Source: an uncultured Acetatifactor sp. (GTDB lineage: Bacteria; Bacillota; Clostridia; Lachnospirales; Lachnospiraceae). From it: a stretch of DNA of 6,673 bases. Below the pieces are notes generated by a model. The model was not told the origin of the DNA and did no database searches. It saw only the letters and a list, made by a program, of their open reading frames with translations. The stretch lies in NCBI GenBank assembly GCA_910584435.1, contig CAJUAP010000036.1:30298-36970 (forward strand). The letters are read 5' to 3'. The position numbers were made by a program, and so were the translations under genes. Positions 1-4,933 of the stretch are shown piece after piece. The first letter of the stretch is position 1. Each line of letters opens with the position of its first letter.

Positions 1-167
1 CAAAGGGCGCTGCTGAAATTTCCTTCCGGGCACCTATGTTCCGAGACTGTTTTAATATTCCAGTACCGTCTCTCCACTCCGGTGCCCTAACCAGGGAAGG
101 ATATTTCATCTGCAAAGGGCGCTGCTGAAATTTCCTTCCGGGCACCTATGTTCCGAGACTGTTTTAA
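1..167. repeat. Tandem repeat, 112-bp period, cut by window edge
   Basis: Positions 1-55 recur without a mismatch at 113-167, giving a tandem period of 112 bp. The first copy is cut by the left edge, so the array may continue outside the window. The stretch between the copies (56-112) supplies the other half of a long inverted repeat (listed separately). No open frame of convincing quality runs through the unit, which argues against a coding repeat. I do not recognise the family; it could be a REP/MITE-like intergenic element or a tandem structured RNA. Confidence 0.9.
68..159. other. 92-nt imperfect hairpin formed by the repeat unit
   Basis: One repeat unit folds on itself. GTCTC (68-72) pairs with GAGAC (155-159). 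An 8-by-8 internal loop follows (73-80 against 147-154). GGTGCCC (81-87) pairs with GGGCACC (140-146). After a 7-nt bulge (88-94), the 14-nt arm 95-108 pairs with 126-139 except for one mismatch at 102. The terminal loop is 109-125. That makes about 25 pairs over 92 nt, far beyond chance. The fold is possible on either strand. Read on the plus strand it is followed by TGTTTTAA, a weak U-run; read on the minus strand it has no U-run. Whether it is transcribed is unknown. Confidence 0.75.
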
Positions 168-252
168 ATTTGCTCCCATGCGCCTTCACAACCTCACCTG
201 TCCAGCGAAACATTCTCAATAAATGGATTGACATTTCTTTGCCGGACTATTC

Positions 253-272
253 AATTGCCGCTTGCGGCAATT
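253..272 (-). terminator. Hairpin downstream of IMP cyclohydrolase; weak terminator candidate
   Basis: AATTGCCG (253-260) and CGGCAATT (265-272) form a perfect 8-bp stem with a 4-nt loop. It lies 20 nt past the stop codon of the cyclohydrolase gene, where a terminator is expected. The U-run on the minus strand is poor (AATTGAAT), and the plus-strand tail (TTTGTT) is slightly better. It may therefore be a weak or bidirectional terminator, or only a 3' stabilising hairpin. The rest of 168-292 shows nothing I can assign. Confidence 0.4.
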
Positions 273-292
273 TGTTCCGTGTATGCTGTTTT

Positions 293-1000
293 TTATTGGT
301 TCTTGTTAATGATGCGTGTTTCATATGTTCCGCTGGCAATGTCTATGAATCTGACAAAAAGAGAGACTTTGTTTTCCTCATTCAGGCTTTCCCACAGCAT
401 GTCTGTAAAGCTGTCAATATCGCCCTGAATCTCCACCAGCTCCGGTTCTCCCTGGAAACTTGGCAGGGGATTGCCGTCTCCCATATAGGTATGAAGAAAA
501 CGTCCCTCGCCGGGAGCGGGATTGTCATATGAAAAAGTATACCTGTTACAACAGGATGCCTGTCCGTGATTGCTCTTCAAAATGGACATGGCATAGCTGA
601 ATTTTCCCTCTGCAATATGCATTACACCGGATATCCTTGGAGTATAATTAGGGGCATCCGGCTCGAATTCCCGGCTCCTTAAGGACTGTTCAAAGGTAAG
701 CCCTTTTGCCAGACCATCATAAATCGTATCTGTCTGGTCACCATTGGTAACGATGGTATCATTCCCCCATACCCTCACAGGTGCATAGATAACCAGGCTG
801 GGATCTTCCAGCTTAGAAGGGTCAAATGCCTTCGTGCGGATGCCTTCTCCATCCGTTACAAATACTCGATTGCGGCTGTTGGTACTTCGCCCCATAATAA
901 AATAAGCCGACACCGCTGTCTGTCCTTCAGCAGAACGTCCTATGACAATTCCTCTCCCTGGGTAAGAATTGCTCCTTAACTCCTGATCCAACTGCATCAT
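293..1000 (-). CDS. purO: IMP cyclohydrolase, archaeal PurO-type
   Basis: Predicted to close the ring of 5-formamidoimidazole-4-carboxamide ribotide (FAICAR) to IMP, the last step of de novo purine synthesis, in the cytosol. Recognised from family wording: YPGRG (residues 13-17), IMGRSTNSRNR (35-45), TNGDQTDTI (85-93), EPDAPNYTPRISG (113-125) and a glycine-rich HTYMGDGNPLPSF stretch (170-182). This is the stand-alone PurO family (Ntn-hydrolase-like fold), unrelated to the cyclohydrolase domain of bifunctional PurH. An AICAR formyltransferase should therefore be encoded elsewhere. The start at 1000 is set by GGAGG with a 6-nt spacer; a second ATG follows at 997. The frame stays open 44 codons further upstream, but that part crosses a hairpin and riboswitch leader and looks non-coding. 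Length is 235 aa, a little over archaeal PurO. It is transcribed separately from the spc operon, behind a ZTP riboswitch. The symbol purO is by family resemblance. Confidence 0.88.
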   Translation of the reverse strand: MMQLDQELRSNSYPGRGIVIGRSAEGQTAVSAYFIMGRSTNSRNRVFVTDGEGIRTKAFDPSKLEDPSLVIYAPVRVWGNDTIVTNGDQTDTIYDGLAKGLTFEQSLRSREFEPDAPNYTPRISGVMHIAEGKFSYAMSILKSNHGQASCCNRYTFSYDNPAPGEGRFLHTYMGDGNPLPSFQGEPELVEIQGDIDSFTDMLWESLNEENKVSLFVRFIDIASGTYETRIINKNQ

Positions 1001-1011
1001 AATTTTCCTCC
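1001..1011 (-). promoter_or_regulatory. Ribosome binding site deciding the cyclohydrolase start
   Basis: GGAGG (1011-1007 on the minus strand) stands 6 nt before ATG at 1000 and 9 nt before a second ATG at 997. No comparable site precedes the upstream in-frame ATG at 1132. The protein should therefore begin MMQLDQ or MQLDQ, not 44 residues earlier. Confidence 0.85.
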
Positions 1012-1022
1012 ATTCCAGTTCC

Positions 1023-1048
1023 GCACATGCCGCCCGGACGGCATGTGC
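1023..1048 (-). other. Perfect 10-bp hairpin in the cyclohydrolase 5' leader
   Basis: GCACATGCCG (1023-1032) and CGGCATGTGC (1039-1048) are exact inverted repeats with a 6-nt loop. The hairpin ends 11 nt before the Shine-Dalgarno core of the cyclohydrolase gene and lacks a U-run on the minus strand, so it is not an intrinsic terminator. It could be an mRNA-stabilising or translation-modulating stem, or a DNA operator. It is separate from the riboswitch terminator further upstream. Confidence 0.65.
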
Positions 1049-1100
1049 TGTTTCCCAGTTACGCAATCCCAGCCGTTTCGTTTGTCTGTCTCTGGGGAAT

Positions 1101-1156
1101 AATACACAAAACCGACTATCCGGACAGCACAAAACAGACTGTGCCCAGACGGTCGG
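1101..1156 (-). terminator. Leader terminator, likely ZTP riboswitch expression platform
   Basis: Read on the minus strand: CCGAC (1156-1152), a 2x2 internal loop, TCTGG (1149-1145), GCACA (1144-1140), an 8-nt loop, TGTGC (1131-1127), a 3-nt bulge, CCGGA (1123-1119), then GTCGG (1116-1112). This gives a 15-bp stem followed by TTTTGTGTATT. Its 5' arm contains the aptamer's 3' pseudoknot strand CCGTC (1152-1148), so aptamer folding and terminator folding exclude each other. The expected behaviour is ligand-bound read-through and ligand-free termination. The U-run is moderate (four T, then a T-rich tail). Confidence 0.7.
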
Positions 1157-1212
1157 CTTTTCATTTCATCTGCACTCCCTGTAGGTGCTCCTACTTCCGT
1201 CAGTCATGCAGC
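1142..1212 (-). promoter_or_regulatory. ZTP (pfl) riboswitch aptamer upstream of IMP cyclohydrolase
   Basis: The leader matches the ZTP/ZMP-sensing riboswitch consensus as I recall it. P1 is CTGCA (1211-1207) with TGCAG (1174-1170). The junction TGACTGACGG (1206-1197) stands for the consensus GACUGGCG. P2 is GTAGG (1194-1190) with CCTAC (1185-1181). AGGGAG (1180-1175) matches the conserved GGGAG. After a linker comes CCGTCTGGGCA (1152-1142), matching the class hallmark CCGCCUGGGCA. The pseudoknot GACGG (1201-1197) with CCGTC (1152-1148) is fully complementary and looks like a compensatory variant of the consensus pairing. The class controls purine and one-carbon folate genes, which fits the downstream cyclohydrolase. 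It ends within the terminator hairpin. Confidence 0.85.
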
Positions 1213-1224
1213 TCTTATGTTTCC

Positions 1225-1253
1225 ATATTACACGCCTTCCGCAAGAAATGCAA
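1225..1253 (-). promoter_or_regulatory. Candidate sigma-A promoter for the riboswitch/cyclohydrolase unit
   Basis: TTGCAT (1253-1248) and TAATAT (1230-1225) are separated by 17 nt. The -35 matches the consensus at 3 of 6 positions and the -10 at 4 of 6. Transcription would begin near 1218, a few nucleotides before the riboswitch P1 stem, and the site lies just after the secY terminator. Position is the main support; the boxes themselves are modest. Confidence 0.45.
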
Positions 1254-1265
1254 GGGATTTTTATC

Positions 1266-1304
1266 AAAAAAACACACCCGATGCCAATGCAGCGTTCAGG
1301 TGTG
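1266..1304 (-). terminator. Intrinsic terminator of the spc operon after secY
   Basis: CACACCTGA (1304-1296) pairs with TCGGGTGTG (1281-1273) with one G-U wobble. An inner TGC/GCA stem caps it, and seven T (1272-1266) follow on the minus strand. The hairpin starts 11 nt past the secY stop codon. This is a textbook Rho-independent terminator and marks the end of the ribosomal transcription unit. Confidence 0.9.
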
Positions 1305-1315
1305 CTTCATCATCT

Positions 1316-2629
1316 CTACTTTTCCAGAAAACCTTTATAATTGCGTACCAGCATCATGGATTCCATCTGCTTCATTGTCTCAAGAATTACACTGACAATA
1401 ATGATCAGGCTTGTACCGCCAAACGACACACTGGCATTGAAGATACCGCTGAAAAAATAAGGAAGAATTGCAATAATCGTCAACCCTATTGCACCGACGA
1501 ATACAATATAATTCAATACCTTATTCAAATAATCACTGGTAGGTTTACCCGGCCTGATACCCGGAATAAATCCGCCCTGTTTCTTCATATTGTCCGCAAT
1601 CATCAAGGGGTTAAAGGTAATGGATGTGTAAAAATATGCAAAGAAAATAATCAATACAATATATGCTAACAGTCCTATAGAATACTTCAGCTGGCTTATA
1701 TTGCACCAATAATTTGAATTCAAATATTTCAGGATCTCACTCCAGACACCCGTCCCCGAATATCCGGCAAAAGAGGAAATCATAATCGGCAGCTGCATCA
1801 GAGACTGTGCAAAAATAACAGGGATAACACCTGCAGTATTCACCTTCAGCGGGATGTTGGATGTCTGACCGCCTACCATTTTCCGGCCCTGAACCTTATT
1901 GGCATACTGTACCGGAATCCGGCGGACACCATCATTCAAAATAATGACAAGCACTACCATTGCCACAATAATCGCAAGAATAACCACTGCCGCCAGCACT
2001 GCTGTCGCAGGCGCTTTGCCAAACACAAATTGTTCAAACAGATTCTTCAAATCTTCCGGCAGCCGGGAGATAATATTTATCACCAGCACAATGGAGATTC
2101 CGTTTCCAACCCCCTTCTCCGTAATCTGCTCACCAACCCACATCAGAAAAGCACTGCCCGCTGTCAAAGTTACAATCGAACATATTACATTCAAAGCATT
2201 GTAATCAATCAGATATCCCTGTCTGCCAAAAGCAACTGACATTGCCGTGGACTGAATCAGCGCCAGTCCCACTGTTACATACCTTGTGATGGTTGTTATC
2301 TTCTTTCTTCCGTCTTCACCGTCCCGCTGCATCTCCTCCAACTTCGGAATTGCAATGGTAAGAAGCTGTATGATAATGGAAGAAGTAATGTAAGGACTGA
2401 TATTGAGCGCCAGAATTGACATATTGATAAAGGAACCGCCTGTAATTGCATCAAAAAAGCTGAATGCGCCATCAGACTGACTGGCAAACCAACTCCTGAA
2501 ATACTCACCGTTTACACCCGGCACAGGTAGTTGTGATCCAATACGAATCACAACCAACATGGCGAAGGTAAAAAAAATCTTCTCTCTTAGCTCCTTAATT
2601 TTAAATGCGTTTTTCAGTGTTGCAAGCAT
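1316..2629 (-). CDS. secY: Protein translocase subunit SecY
   Basis: Central channel of the SecYEG translocon in the cytoplasmic membrane. It moves unfolded preproteins outward with SecA and inserts membrane proteins delivered by the SRP route. The 437-aa length and about ten hydrophobic segments fit the family: roughly residues 18-36, 66-88, 117-137, 148-168, 177-191, 209-231, 263-283, 314-336, 370-390 and 395-414. Signature stretches include RRIPVQYA (236-243), SNIPLKVNTAGVIPVIFA (257-274), KQGGFIPGIRPGKPT (350-364) and the C-terminal MKQMESMMLVRNYKGF. The ATG overlaps the rplO stop by one base (TAATG), and its Shine-Dalgarno GAGGTG lies inside the rplO end, which suggests translational coupling. 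It is the last gene of the operon here, followed at once by a terminator. Confidence 0.98.
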   Translation of the reverse strand: MLATLKNAFKIKELREKIFFTFAMLVVIRIGSQLPVPGVNGEYFRSWFASQSDGAFSFFDAITGGSFINMSILALNISPYITSSIIIQLLTIAIPKLEEMQRDGEDGRKKITTITRYVTVGLALIQSTAMSVAFGRQGYLIDYNALNVICSIVTLTAGSAFLMWVGEQITEKGVGNGISIVLVINIISRLPEDLKNLFEQFVFGKAPATAVLAAVVILAIIVAMVVLVIILNDGVRRIPVQYANKVQGRKMVGGQTSNIPLKVNTAGVIPVIFAQSLMQLPIMISSFAGYSGTGVWSEILKYLNSNYWCNISQLKYSIGLLAYIVLIIFFAYFYTSITFNPLMIADNMKKQGGFIPGIRPGKPTSDYLNKVLNYIVFVGAIGLTIIAILPYFFSGIFNASVSFGGTSLIIIVSVILETMKQMESMMLVRNYKGFLEK

Positions 2630-3066
2630 TACATCACCTCTGCTGTTCCACCAAGCGCCTCAATCTTTTCCTTTGCAGATGCACTATAGGCGTCTACCTT
2701 GACATTGAGTTTTTTGGTAAGTTCTCCATTTCCAAGTAACTTTACTCCATCTCTAGGATTTTTAATGATACCAGCTTCTATCAGTGCATTTACATCCACG
2801 GTTGCCCCATCTTCAAAACGTTCCAGAACGCTTACATTCACAGCAACGATTTCTTTCGTATTCCTGTTCTTAAATCCTCTCTTAGGAATACGTCTATACA
2901 ACGGCATCTGTCCGCCTTCAAAACCGACTCTGGGAGCTCCGGAACGGGCCTTCTGCCCCTTATGGCCCTTGCCTGCGGTCTTACCGTTTCCCGAACCATG
3001 CCCACGGCCTCTCCTGAAATCATTATGCCTGGAACCTTCTGCAGGTCTCAAATTGGATAATTCCAT
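2629..3066 (-). CDS. rplO: 50S ribosomal protein L15
   Basis: Late-assembly protein of the large subunit that contacts 23S rRNA through a long basic N-terminal extension. That extension is visible: glycine, arginine and lysine rich, with RGRGHGSGNGKTAGKGHKGQ at about residues 20-39, then RIPKRGF and the globular C-terminal half. I start it at ATG 3066 (MELSNLRPAEGS, 145 aa) because GGAGG at 3079-3075 is 8 nt before it. A longer reading begins at GTG 3075, which sits inside that Shine-Dalgarno sequence and is not credible. It lies between rpmD (21-nt gap) and secY (1-nt overlap). Confidence 0.97.
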   Translation of the reverse strand: MELSNLRPAEGSRHNDFRRGRGHGSGNGKTAGKGHKGQKARSGAPRVGFEGGQMPLYRRIPKRGFKNRNTKEIVAVNVSVLERFEDGATVDVNALIEAGIIKNPRDGVKLLGNGELTKKLNVKVDAYSASAKEKIEALGGTAEVM

Positions 3067-3072
3067 TTTTAA

Positions 3073-3079
3073 CACCTCC
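3073..3079 (-). promoter_or_regulatory. Ribosome binding site deciding the rplO start
   Basis: The minus strand reads GGAGGTG here. The GTG is in frame with rplO and would add three residues, but it overlaps the Shine-Dalgarno core itself. The ATG at 3066 stands at the normal 8-nt distance and gives the usual L15 N-terminus. Confidence 0.8.
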
Positions 3080-3087
3080 TTATCTGA

Positions 3088-3273
3088 TTATGCTTCTTCA
3101 ACTTTCAATAAATGGCTAACCTTACGAATCTGTCCCCTTGTCGCATCATTATCAGGAAGTATTATGGACTTACCTATCTTACGAAGTCCCATAGATTCAA
3201 CGATTGCCTTATTCTTTGGTACAGCACCAATAGTGGATCTTACCAAAGTAATCTTTAATTTCTTCTCTTCCAT
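3088..3273 (-). CDS. rpmD: 50S ribosomal protein L30
   Basis: Small bacterial-type L30 of the large subunit. The 61-aa length matches the short bacterial form. Family wording is clear: KKLKITLVRSTIG near the N-terminus, then PKNKAIVESMGLRKIGKS, and a C-terminal IRKVSHLLKVEE. The start at 3273 follows GGAAGGAG with a 7-nt spacer. Its upstream gap to rpsE is 145 nt, far wider than the other gaps here, and contains a two-codon ORF with its own Shine-Dalgarno ending 14 nt before this ATG. Translation initiation of rpmD may thus depend on ribosomes loaded nearby. The protein itself looks normal. Confidence 0.97.
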   Translation of the reverse strand: MEEKKLKITLVRSTIGAVPKNKAIVESMGLRKIGKSIILPDNDATRGQIRKVSHLLKVEEA

Positions 3274-3287
3274 CCTTCTTCTCCTTC

Positions 3288-3296
3288 CTACCGCAT
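3288..3296 (-). other. Two-codon ORF (ATG CGG TAG) with strong Shine-Dalgarno
   Basis: GGAGG (3308-3304) stands 7 nt before ATG (3296-3294), followed at once by CGG and TAG (3290-3288). The rpmD ATG lies 14 nt after the stop in another frame, with its own Shine-Dalgarno in between. The spacing is as good as that of the true genes in the operon, but the ORF encodes only Met-Arg. It may be a minigene-like ribosome loading site, a leftover of a lost gene start, or chance. Confidence 0.35.
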
Positions 3297-3309
3297 GAAA
3301 AGACCTCCG

Positions 3310-3402
3310 CTATGAACACTGTAATCTGTGCCCCACGGCAGCTCCTTCCACGCTGACTCCCACGCCCTTCACATCGGCATGATGCACCTTATTTACAGAC
3401 AT
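3310..3402 (-). CDS. Hypothetical 30-aa ORF in the rpsE-rpmD gap
   Basis: An ATG-started frame of 30 codons fills most of the 145-nt gap between rpsE and rpmD. It begins 16 nt past the rpsE stop and ends in TAG directly before the next GGAGG. It reads MSVNKVHHADVKGVGVSVEG at the N-terminus, ending RLQCS. Only a weak AAGGA lies just before the ATG, with a 2-nt spacer, which is too close. I recognise no family. There is no signal peptide or membrane segment. It may be a real small protein, a fragment, or an open frame by chance; the unusual gap width is the only reason to list it. Confidence 0.2.
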   Translation of the reverse strand: MSVNKVHHADVKGVGVSVEGAAVGHRLQCS

Positions 3403-3418
3403 TGTCCTTGGCAGATTA

Positions 3419-3928
3419 CTATGCCAGTATTTCATCAACAGACTTGCCGCGGCTCTTTGCCACTTCTTCAGGAGACTTAAGCTGGCTTAATCCGGTGATC
3501 GTTGCAAGAACAACGTTCTGCTTATTGTTGGAGCCAAGAGATTTTGTACGGATATTTTTAATACCTGCAAGCTCACACACCACACGGGCAGGACCACCTG
3601 CAATGATACCTGTACCTTCAGGAGCCTTCTTCAGCAGGACATTTGCAGAGCCAAATTTACCGATGAAATCATGTGTAATGGAATTATTCTCATCCAATGC
3701 AACCGTAACAAGATGTTTCATTGCATCTTCTTTTCCTTTACGAATTGCCTCCGGAATTTCAACAGCTTTGCCAAGTCCGGCGCCCACATGACCATTGCCA
3801 TCGCCAACCACTACCAGAGCGGTAAAACGCATATTACGTCCGCCTTTCACAGTCTTGGTAACACGCTTGATGGTTACAACCTTGTCGGTCAATTCAAACT
3901 GGCTTGCATCTATGATTGTTTGTTTCAT
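3419..3928 (-). CDS. rpsE: 30S ribosomal protein S5
   Basis: Small-subunit protein near the mRNA entry site and the S4-S5 interface, important for decoding accuracy and for unwinding structured mRNA. At 169 aa it has normal length. The double-stranded-RNA-binding-like N-terminal domain shows KRVTKTVKGGRNMRFTALVV (residues 21-40) and GDGNGHVGAGLGKAVEIPEA (42-61). The C-terminal domain shows APEGTGIIAGGPARVVCELA and ends in KSRGKSVDEILA. The start at ATG 3928 follows GAGG with an 11-nt spacer, slightly long but with no better alternative in frame. It lies 23 nt after rplR. Confidence 0.98.
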   Translation of the reverse strand: MKQTIIDASQFELTDKVVTIKRVTKTVKGGRNMRFTALVVVGDGNGHVGAGLGKAVEIPEAIRKGKEDAMKHLVTVALDENNSITHDFIGKFGSANVLLKKAPEGTGIIAGGPARVVCELAGIKNIRTKSLGSNNKQNVVLATITGLSQLKSPEEVAKSRGKSVDEILA

Positions 3929-3951
3929 GGTGATGTATTCCTCTTCCTTTC

Positions 3952-4320
3952 CTAGAATTCCAAGCCAGCTTCTCTGGCTGCGTCAGCTAATGCTGCAATC
4001 TTGCCATGATATATAAAGCCGCCTCTATCGAAAACAACCTTCTTAATACCCTTTTCAACTGCCCTCTTACCAATGACAGTTCCCAGATATGCTGCCGCAT
4101 CAACGTTATTGGTCTTTGTAAGCTCTGCCTTAACCTCTTTCTCAAGAGTGGAAGCGGATACCAATGTATTCCCAACAGTATCGTCGATAATTTGAGCATA
4201 CATATGATTATTGCTTCTGAATACTGCAAGACGTGGTCTCTCGGCAGTACCGCTGAAGCGGTTACGGATTCTCATGTGTTTTTTAACACGAACTTCTTTT
4301 CTTGATACCTTGTTAACCAT
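3952..4320 (-). CDS. rplR: 50S ribosomal protein L18
   Basis: Binds 5S rRNA together with L5 in the central protuberance of the large subunit. Family wording is clear: a basic N-terminal tail with RKEVRVKKHMRIRNRFSGTA, then ERPRLAVFRSNNHMYAQIID, and a C-terminal KKVVFDRGGFIYHGKIAALA and ADAAREAGLEF. I prefer ATG 4320 (122 aa), because the GGAG Shine-Dalgarno is 9 nt from it and only 3 nt from the ATG two codons upstream at 4326. Both starts remain possible. The gap to rplF is 20 nt. Its partner L5 is encoded upstream in the same operon. Confidence 0.97.
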   Translation of the reverse strand: MVNKVSRKEVRVKKHMRIRNRFSGTAERPRLAVFRSNNHMYAQIIDDTVGNTLVSASTLEKEVKAELTKTNNVDAAAYLGTVIGKRAVEKGIKKVVFDRGGFIYHGKIAALADAAREAGLEF

Positions 4321-4340
4321 CTTCATACTCTCCTTATCTG

Positions 4341-4883
4341 TTATTTCTTACCAGTCTTACCAACTTTACGTCTGATTGTCTCATCGGCATACTTGATACC
4401 CTTACCCTTGTAAGGCTCAGGTCTCCTCTTGTCTCTGATTTCAGCTGCGAATTGGCCAACCTTTTCTTTATCAATACCCTTAACGATAATCACGTTCTGT
4501 CCTTCAACAACAGTCTCGATTCCTTCGGGATCTGTCATCTCAACCGGATGAGAATATCCAAGATTCAATGTGAGCTTCTTGCCGGACTTACCAGCCCTGT
4601 AGCCGACACCGTTGACCTCCAGCTTCTTCTCAAATCCCTGTGTGACGCCCACAACCATGTTGTTAATCAGCGTTCTGGTCAGACCGTGAAGAGACTTCAT
4701 CTTTTTCAAGTCACTGGGTCTGCTTACAAGAACCTCCGCACCCTCTACCTTGATTTCCATTTCATCGGGCAATACTCTTTCCAGAGTACCTTTCGGCCCT
4801 TTCACAGTCACTTTATTATTTTCTGCAACTTCCACAGTCACACCTGCGGGAATCGCGATTGGCATTCTACCTATACGTGACAT
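4341..4883 (-). CDS. rplF: 50S ribosomal protein L6
   Basis: Two-domain large-subunit protein near the GTPase-associated centre and the sarcin-ricin loop. The 180-aa length is normal. It begins MSRIGRMPIAIPAGV, carries the first domain (KVTVKGPKGTLER, residues 24-36) and the second (EKKLEVNGVGYRA, 85-97). It has the conserved C-terminal signature PEPYKGKGIKY (155-165) followed by RRKVGKTGKK. The start at 4883 follows GGAGG with a 7-nt spacer. Upstream lies a 171-nt gap with a tandem hairpin repeat instead of the usual short intercistronic spacer. Its translation could be affected by those stems, but its own Shine-Dalgarno is outside them. Confidence 0.98.
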   Translation of the reverse strand: MSRIGRMPIAIPAGVTVEVAENNKVTVKGPKGTLERVLPDEMEIKVEGAEVLVSRPSDLKKMKSLHGLTRTLINNMVVGVTQGFEKKLEVNGVGYRAGKSGKKLTLNLGYSHPVEMTDPEGIETVVEGQNVIIVKGIDKEKVGQFAAEIRDKRRPEPYKGKGIKYADETIRRKVGKTGKK

Positions 4884-4933
4884 GCCCGTACCTCCTGTTA
4901 TATATTGTTATATTTCAAATTGCACTGTACCCA

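Noticed and set aside
68..159. GGAAGGA...GCAGC wording on the minus strand, reminiscent of SRP (4.5S) RNA domain IV
   Set aside because: The GGAAGG is paired in a long stem here instead of forming the GGAA tetraloop, the asymmetric loop is absent, and the unit is tandemly repeated. The likeness is superficial.
228..256. Perfect -35 box TTGACA on the plus strand at 228-233
   Set aside because: The best -10 at 16-17 nt spacing is weak (TTCAAT/TCAATT), and it would only drive antisense transcription into the cyclohydrolase gene, with no plus-strand gene to serve.
170..532. Plus-strand open frame of 120 codons at the left end, and other long frames opposite the ribosomal genes
   Set aside because: They lie antisense to well-supported genes or across the repeat, lack ribosome binding sites and have no recognisable protein features.
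1001..1132. In-frame 44-codon N-terminal extension of the cyclohydrolase
   Set aside because: The extension has no Shine-Dalgarno, crosses the perfect hairpin at 1023-1048 and the riboswitch terminator, and does not resemble the family. A strong GGAGG stands before ATG 1000.
1105..1140. 13-base direct repeat (12 of 13 identical) at 1105-1117 and 1128-1140, considered as paired operator sites
   Set aside because: Both copies lie within the arm, loop and tail of the leader terminator hairpin, which explains the conserved look better than a repressor operator.
103..1174. 12-base match ATTTCATCTGCA at 103-114 and 1163-1174, each preceded by GTGCCC at similar distance
   Set aside because: At first it suggested the left repeat also occurs in the cyclohydrolase leader. 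The second site is fully explained by the ZTP aptamer, the flanks do not align, and one 12-mer match is expected by chance in a window this size.
4885..4933. Short ATG frames starting in the repeat tails (MVHPWVQCNLKY and a similar one) before rplF
   Set aside because: Neither has a Shine-Dalgarno. Both begin in the repeated ATGGTTCATCC tail, so they follow from the repeat and not from coding selection.
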